From: Bacteroidales bacterium UBA2861
GTDB taxonomy: Bacteria; Bacteroidota; Bacteroidia; Bacteroidales; UBA932
Direction: 5' to 3'
DNA: 19,690 nucleotides
Assembly (NCBI GenBank): GCA_002350615.1
Contig: DEFD01000002.1
Location: 11,201-30,890, forward strand
Positions 16,012 through 19,690 of this stretch are shown here, piece after piece; the stretch's first letter is position 1; each line of letters opens with the position of its first letter. The position numbers and the translations under genes were made by a program. Under the pieces are notes generated by a model. That model searched no databases, had not been told where the DNA came from, and saw only the letters and a list, made by a program, of their open reading frames with translations.

Positions 16012-16341
16012 ATGGGTAAATTTGTCATTACTGTCAGGAAGAACGGAGAATTCCAGTTCAACCTCAAGGCCGGCAACGGTCAGGTTATCCTCACCAGCGA
16101 GGGTTATGTAAAGAAAGAATCCTGCCTCAACGGAATCGAGTCTGTTCGCAAGAACTCTCAGGATCCTTCCAAATTCGAGGTGAAAGTTGCCAAGAACGGC
16201 AAGTCTTTCTTCAATCTCAAAGCCACCAACGGTCAGGTGATCGGCGCCAGCCAGATGTATGCTTCCGAGGCTACCCTCAAGAAGGGCATCGCATCCGTTG
16301 CGGCAAATGCTCCCGAAGCTCCCGTTGTAGAGGAGATCTAA
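16012..16341 (+). CDS. YegP-like protein with two DUF1508 repeats
   Basis: A 109-residue protein made of two DUF1508 repeats. Each has the core FNLKA-x-NGQVI (residues 16-26 and 67-77), preceded by a V-x-KNG strand and followed by S..Y and a helix containing GI.SV. This is the arrangement of E. coli YegP (110 residues). There is no signal peptide, so it is cytoplasmic. The biochemical role of the family is not established. It is the only plus-strand gene here, divergent from the GH28 operon across a 136-bp region that holds both promoters and the operator copy, and convergent with the CE1-like gene, with which it shares a hairpin. A role in pectin metabolism is possible by position but not shown; it may be an unrelated housekeeping gene. 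Confidence 0.9.
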   Translation: MGKFVITVRKNGEFQFNLKAGNGQVILTSEGYVKKESCLNGIESVRKNSQDPSKFEVKVAKNGKSFFNLKATNGQVIGASQMYASEATLKKGIASVAANAPEAPVVEEI

Positions 16342-16360
16342 ACCCTTGCAACATAGAAAG

Positions 16361-16389
16361 AGGCCGGCTGAATCGCTTTCAGCCGGCCT
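16361..16389. terminator. Bidirectional terminator hairpin between convergent genes
   Basis: A perfect 12-bp GC-rich stem (AGGCCGGCTGAA at 16361-16372, complement at 16378-16389) with a 5-nt loop, between the stop of the YegP-like gene (16341) and that of the CE1-like gene (16406). The T-run is short on both strands (TTTA on plus, CTTTCT on minus), so termination in either direction may be partial. Confidence 0.75.
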
Positions 16390-16405
16390 TTATCGTAGAT
16401 GGAAA

Positions 16406-17731
16406 CTACCCTTGCCTTTCGCGCTTGGGCTCGGGGGAGGAGGGGGTGGCTCCGGCGACCAGAAGCTCGCGGGACCATAGGCGCCCGCCGCTGATGGCGT
16501 AAAGCTTCCTGCCTGCAAAGGCGATGGATTCGACGGGCCCGGCATCGATGCCGAGAATCACGCGCACTCGGCCGTTGTGGTCGCAAATCTGAATTCCCTT
16601 GTCCGTGGCACAGTAGAGATAGCCCTTCTCGTCGAAGGCAATCTGCCTTGCGGGGGAGTGCAGGCAGTAGAACTCCTGCCCCCATTTTTTCTTGCCTTCC
16701 CTGATGATATAATTATCAATCCAGCAACTGCCTTCTTTTGCTACAGCGCAATGAGCCCCGCCAGGGTAAGTGGCTTCCAGGGGGTTGAAATAGCGTTTCT
16801 TCTTTGCAGGGAGCAGTTTGACTCCACCGTCCCCGTCGGATTTCAGGATCGTTCCCGGCGCGATATTCTCTTGCTCGAGCTTCCACTCGGAATCCGGAGA
16901 GACGATGCCGTTTAGGCTTTTGTTCCCGGATATGCCTTTTTCCACTACATCCGGCCATCCCTCCCAGAGCCATTTCAGGACATATGCCATGATGTCATTG
17001 CCGTTCTTGGCGCTGTGCCGGCCTTCGTCCCATTGGAAGTCCAGTTCGTACCCGGCGAATTGCAGGGCTTTGAGCATCAGTACGTTGGCATCGTACCAGC
17101 TGCCGAAAATGGGGTTCCATGTATCGTCCTTGTTGTCCTGAAGGAAGATTCTGAGCCGCTTCGGCTCCGTCTTGCGGATTATGCCGGGGAACTGGTCTCC
17201 GTAGCGGAATGGCACGAAAGTGCCGATCATGGAATATACCCGGCTGAAGAGGTCCGGCCTTTCCCATGCGGCGTTGAAAGCGGCTATGCCGCCGCTGCTG
17301 GCGCCTATCGTGGCCCGGTCGGAAGCCTTTTCTGAAATAAGGATTGGCCTTCCGTCAGGCGTTCTCTGCCGTCGCAGTTCCGGCAGAACCTCCGTTTCCA
17401 GGAAAGTTGCCATGCGCCCGTCGGTACGGTCGAACTCGTTGCTCCTGTTGTAACGGATGACCTTCTTGTGGTCTTCGCTGTAGATTTTTCCAGGCTCTAT
17501 GCCTATGGCGATGCATACAGGTATTTCTCCATTAGCTATCAGTGCCGCCGCCACCTTCGGCAGGTTTCCCAGCCGGTCGAAACGGACCATAAGGCAGGCA
17601 GGTTCCTCCGCGTTGTATTCGTCGGGAACCCACACGGAGATTGTCCTTTCCGTCCCAGGATAAATCCGGGAGTCTTTCATCTCGAAACTGAAAAGACTCC
17701 CGGCAAGTAAAAGCGTGAATATCAGAGACAT
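16406..17731 (-). CDS. CE1-like alpha/beta-hydrolase esterase with a shortened SMP-30-like C-terminus
   Basis: A secreted protein of about 441 residues. The N-terminus is a signal peptide (MSLIFTLLLAGSLFSF). Residues about 20-270 are an esterase-D/enterochelin-esterase-type hydrolase (CE1-like): IYPGTERTISVWVP, GASSGGIAAFNAAWERPDLFSRV (GxSxG, nucleophile Ser145), FLQDNKDD and EGRHSAKNG (His239), so the catalytic residues appear intact. Residues about 350-441 resemble the last blades of an SMP-30/gluconolactonase propeller (FYCLHSP, FDEKGYLYCATDKGIQICD, GRVRVILG). From memory, related fusions carry a whole propeller, so the middle seems missing here. I choose the ATG at 17731, 4 nt after the upstream stop; a TTG at 17749 would overlap it. 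The leaving group (acetyl, feruloyl or other) is unknown; pectin side-group removal is inferred. Confidence 0.82.
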   Translation of the reverse strand: MSLIFTLLLAGSLFSFEMKDSRIYPGTERTISVWVPDEYNAEEPACLMVRFDRLGNLPKVAAALIANGEIPVCIAIGIEPGKIYSEDHKKVIRYNRSNEFDRTDGRMATFLETEVLPELRRQRTPDGRPILISEKASDRATIGASSGGIAAFNAAWERPDLFSRVYSMIGTFVPFRYGDQFPGIIRKTEPKRLRIFLQDNKDDTWNPIFGSWYDANVLMLKALQFAGYELDFQWDEGRHSAKNGNDIMAYVLKWLWEGWPDVVEKGISGNKSLNGIVSPDSEWKLEQENIAPGTILKSDGDGGVKLLPAKKKRYFNPLEATYPGGAHCAVAKEGSCWIDNYIIREGKKKWGQEFYCLHSPARQIAFDEKGYLYCATDKGIQICDHNGRVRVILGIDAGPVESIAFAGRKLYAISGGRLWSRELLVAGATPSSPEPKRERQG

Positions 17732-17735
17732 GACG

Positions 17736-18596
17736 CTATAGATCCGCAAGCGCGTCGAACCATCCTTCCGCGTTGGGGATATCGGCTTTGCTCCAGCATG
17801 AACCGAAGTAGTAGCCCAGGCTCTCGCCGGACTTCACCGCCTTGGTGCAGATACTGTGCGTGCCGTCCTCGCTGAGCCCCACGAAGCTGGCTCCCGGAAG
17901 TTTGACGGCGAGTCCGATGCAGCTGTCTTCAGGCTCCGCACCGGTGTCGGACGCCTTCTCCCAGATTGCGAATCCGTCTTCGACGGCGCTCTCGCAGACC
18001 ACGTCATGACGCACGATTCCTGCCGCTATCACTAGGCTGTCGCACGGTCCTTCGAAGCTGTAAGTGTCTTCAGCATAGCAGAAATGGCTGCCTGCGCAGA
18101 CGGTGATCTTCTTTTCAAGGGAGATCTTGTATCCTTCCGCCTCCCACTGGGGGTAGCTGAGCACGAACACGACCTTCTCGGGGCTGCTTTCCAGCACTTC
18201 GCTGCTGCGGAAGTTGGTTGCAGGGAAGCAGAGTTTGCCGCCGATCAGCGGGCTGGAGGCTCCGCCGCCGAGGGTAACCCCTACCTTGTAGCAATCCTTG
18301 CCGTTGCCGTGGTCTTTGTGGTATGAGATTCCATTCTCGAGGTCGTCCTTGTAACGCTGGTTCACGACGAGGTCGGTGGTGTTCTTCACCCATACGTCGA
18401 AACCGGGGGAAATCATGCCTCCAGGTTTTAGGGTTTCAAGAGCCTGTCCATAGGCACGGTAGGCCACGAAGTCGTTTTCCCAGGCAAAGTCGTCCGCCCT
18501 TTCTGGAACGAAACGGGCCATGACCTTCTGCACCGGTTTGGGGGCGCAGGATGCCAAGAGCGCAAGCGCCGCAGTGATCAAGACAAGCCTTTTCAT
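17736..18596 (-). CDS. DUF4861 family lipoprotein
   Basis: A 286-residue lipoprotein (LLASC, Cys17). It matches what I know of the DUF4861 family: an N-terminal RFVPERADDFAWENDFVAYRAYG block, then GFDVWVKN, ISYHKDHGNGKDCYKVGVTLGGG and a C-terminal GYYFGSCWSKADIPN segment. The length is below that of many members. The strings of Glu, Asp and His in these conserved blocks could form an active or binding site, but no function is established to my knowledge. It lies 1 nt after kduI and 4 nt before the CE1-like gene, within the unsaturated-uronate branch of the operon. A role in processing or binding pectin-derived uronates in the periplasm is an inference from position. Confidence 0.85.
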   Translation of the reverse strand: MKRLVLITAALALLASCAPKPVQKVMARFVPERADDFAWENDFVAYRAYGQALETLKPGGMISPGFDVWVKNTTDLVVNQRYKDDLENGISYHKDHGNGKDCYKVGVTLGGGASSPLIGGKLCFPATNFRSSEVLESSPEKVVFVLSYPQWEAEGYKISLEKKITVCAGSHFCYAEDTYSFEGPCDSLVIAAGIVRHDVVCESAVEDGFAIWEKASDTGAEPEDSCIGLAVKLPGASFVGLSEDGTHSICTKAVKSGESLGYYFGSCWSKADIPNAEGWFDALADL

Positions 18597-18597
18597 A

Positions 18598-19440
18598 TTA
18601 CTTCAAGTCTTTGGTTGCGCACCAGTCCATGTCGTTGTAGTCGTCGTTCTCCCCGCACATGCCCCATATAAAGGTGTAGTTGCGTGTTGCGCATGCGCTG
18701 TGGATGCTCCACTGGGGGCTGATCACGGCCTGCTCGTTGTGCATCCAGATATGCCTGGTCTCCTGGGGCTCGCCCATGAAATGGCAGACTGCAGCGTCCT
18801 GGGGAAGTTCGAAGTAGAAGTAAACCTCCATACGCCTGTCGTGGGTATGGGCGGGCATGGTGTTCCAGGTGCTTCCCGGAGCGAGCTCCGTCATGCCCAT
18901 CTGGAGCTGGCAGCAGGGAACTACTTCCTTGACCAGCAGACGGTTGATGGTGCGCTCGTTGCTCTCCTCGAGGCTGCCGAGATGCATCACCACCGCGTCT
19001 TTCTTGCTCACTTTCTTGATGCCGGTCTCGCGGTGTGCGGTGGCTGAATTGAAGTAGAAGTGGGCGGGATGCTCAGGATCGACGCTGCGGAAGCTCACGT
19101 CCCTGTTGCCGCGGCCTACGTAAAGCGCTTCCTTGAAGGGAATCTCGAATTCTTCGTCTCCGACTTTGACTATTCCGGTGCCGCCGACATTGATGATGCC
19201 GAGCTCGCGCCTCTGGGTGAAGTAGTCCGCACGGAGGATTTCGGGGGCCTTCAGGACGAGCTCTTCCTCGACGGGAACGGCTCCGCCGGCGATGATGCGG
19301 TCGAACATGGAGTAAACCATGTTGATCTCGTCTGAAACCATGATATTCTCCACCAGATACTCCTGGCGGATGCGAGCCGTGTCATAATGCTTGGCGTCCA
19401 GATTGCTGGAAGCCTGGCGTACTGTGCAATTGATTTTCAT
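18598..19440 (-). CDS. kduI: 5-keto-4-deoxyuronate isomerase
   Basis: Converts 5-keto-4-deoxyuronate (4-deoxy-L-threo-5-hexosulose uronate, released by GH105) to 2,5-diketo-3-deoxygluconate in the cytoplasm. The 280-residue cupin-like protein has the metal site His198, His200, Glu205 (PAHTHDRRMEV) and His247 (QWSIHSA). This is the same spacing as the zinc ligands of E. coli KduI, offset by two residues. Other family blocks are VRQASSNLDAKHYDTARIR, RRELGIINVGG and KEALYVGRG. The ATG at 19440 gives the family length; a reading from 19488 would overlap kduD and add a non-family N-terminus. It follows kduD after 1 nt, so the two steps are made together. There is no signal peptide. Confidence 0.97.
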   Translation of the reverse strand: MKINCTVRQASSNLDAKHYDTARIRQEYLVENIMVSDEINMVYSMFDRIIAGGAVPVEEELVLKAPEILRADYFTQRRELGIINVGGTGIVKVGDEEFEIPFKEALYVGRGNRDVSFRSVDPEHPAHFYFNSATAHRETGIKKVSKKDAVVMHLGSLEESNERTINRLLVKEVVPCCQLQMGMTELAPGSTWNTMPAHTHDRRMEVYFYFELPQDAAVCHFMGEPQETRHIWMHNEQAVISPQWSIHSACATRNYTFIWGMCGENDDYNDMDWCATKDLK

Positions 19441-19441
19441 A

Positions 19442-19690
19442 TTATTTGGGCTGCTTTCCGATATAGGCGAGGATACCGCCGTCCACATAAAGGATATGTC
19501 CGTTCACTGCATCCGAAGCATGGCTGGCGAGGAAAACCGCCGGTCCACCGAGTTCTTCGGGTTGAAGCCAGCGTCCTGCCGGGGTCTTCGCGCAGATGAA
19601 GCTGTCGAAAGGATGGCGGCTGCCGTCGGGCTGCCTTTCGCGAAGGGGAGCGGTCTGGGGAGTGGCAATGTAGCCGGGGCCGATGCCGTT
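19442..19690 (-). CDS. kduD: 2-deoxy-D-gluconate/2,5-diketo-3-deoxygluconate reductase KduD (partial, N-terminus off window)
   Basis: The C-terminal 82 residues of a short-chain dehydrogenase, reading frame open at the right edge and ending in TAA at 19444-19442. NGIGPGYIATPQTAPLRE, TPAGRWLQPEELGGPAVFLASHASDAVNGHILYVDGG is the typical SDR C-terminal pattern (PGY after the active site, GP.VFLAS, VNG..L.VDGG). The T.PLR segment and immediate link to kduI point to KduD. It reduces 2,5-diketo-3-deoxygluconate to 2-keto-3-deoxygluconate with NADH. The nucleotide-binding and YxxxK catalytic parts are outside the window, so a gluconate 5-dehydrogenase-like relative cannot be fully excluded. Confidence 0.92.
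   Translation of the reverse strand, partial: NGIGPGYIATPQTAPLRERQPDGSRHPFDSFICAKTPAGRWLQPEELGGPAVFLASHASDAVNGHILYVDGGILAYIGKQPK

Noticed and set aside
17732..17749. TTG start at 17749 for the CE1-like gene
   Set aside because: It overlaps the DUF4861 stop, while the ATG at 17731 lies just after that stop and begins a clean signal peptide.
19441..19488. Longer kduI starting at ATG 19488
   Set aside because: It would overlap the kduD coding end and add 16 residues not found in KduI proteins; the metal-site numbering fits the start at 19440.
1..19690. tRNA, rRNA, CRISPR array, insertion sequence or prophage genes
   Set aside because: None seen; the window is filled with catabolic genes and short promoter or terminator gaps.

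Overview
The window is a pectin (homogalacturonan) utilisation locus of a Gram-negative Bacteroidota, most likely order Bacteroidales. The evidence is a SusC/SusD outer-membrane pair, many lipoprotein signal peptides on secreted enzymes, and promoters of the Bacteroidota type (TAnnTTTG at -7). The coding DNA looks GC-rich for the order; the genus cannot be told from the sequence. Apart from one small gene, everything is on the minus strand.

Right end to left, in the direction of transcription: (1) A tightly packed operon enters from beyond the right edge: kduD (C-terminal 82 residues only), kduI, a DUF4861 lipoprotein, and a CE1-like esterase with a shrunken SMP-30-like tail. It ends at a hairpin shared with the convergent small gene. 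(2) A plus-strand gene for a 109-residue double DUF1508 (YegP-like) protein at 16012-16341 is divergent from the next operon. (3) GH28, CE12-CE8 fusion, GH105 and PL1 are linked by 4-nt stop/start overlaps or a 3-nt gap. (4) SusC, SusD and a 1140-residue putative surface glycan-binding lipoprotein are packed in the same way and end at a strong terminator at 746-778. (5) The N-terminal part of a class-3-type aldehyde dehydrogenase runs off the left edge; it lies beyond the terminator and is probably unrelated.

Inferred pathway: the binding lipoprotein and SusCD capture and import pectin fragments. PL1 cleaves homogalacturonan by beta-elimination, while CE8 removes methyl esters and CE12 removes acetyl groups. 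GH28 hydrolyses saturated galacturonides and GH105 removes the terminal unsaturated uronate. KduI and KduD then convert the resulting 5-keto-4-deoxyuronate toward 2-keto-3-deoxygluconate. DUF4861 and the CE1-like protein are the least understood parts. No transcription factor or hybrid two-component sensor is present in the window.

The most notable signal lies between the genes. An identical 16-bp near-palindrome (CCGTGCACGGGCACGG) occurs in the susC promoter and, in inverted orientation, in the GH28 promoter. In both cases it is exactly 17 nt upstream of the -7 box, over the place where a -33 element would be. This looks like the operator of a locus-specific regulator. No stretch over 300 bases lacks a gene; the largest gaps (681-815, 9346-9484, 15876-16011) hold the terminator and promoters listed.
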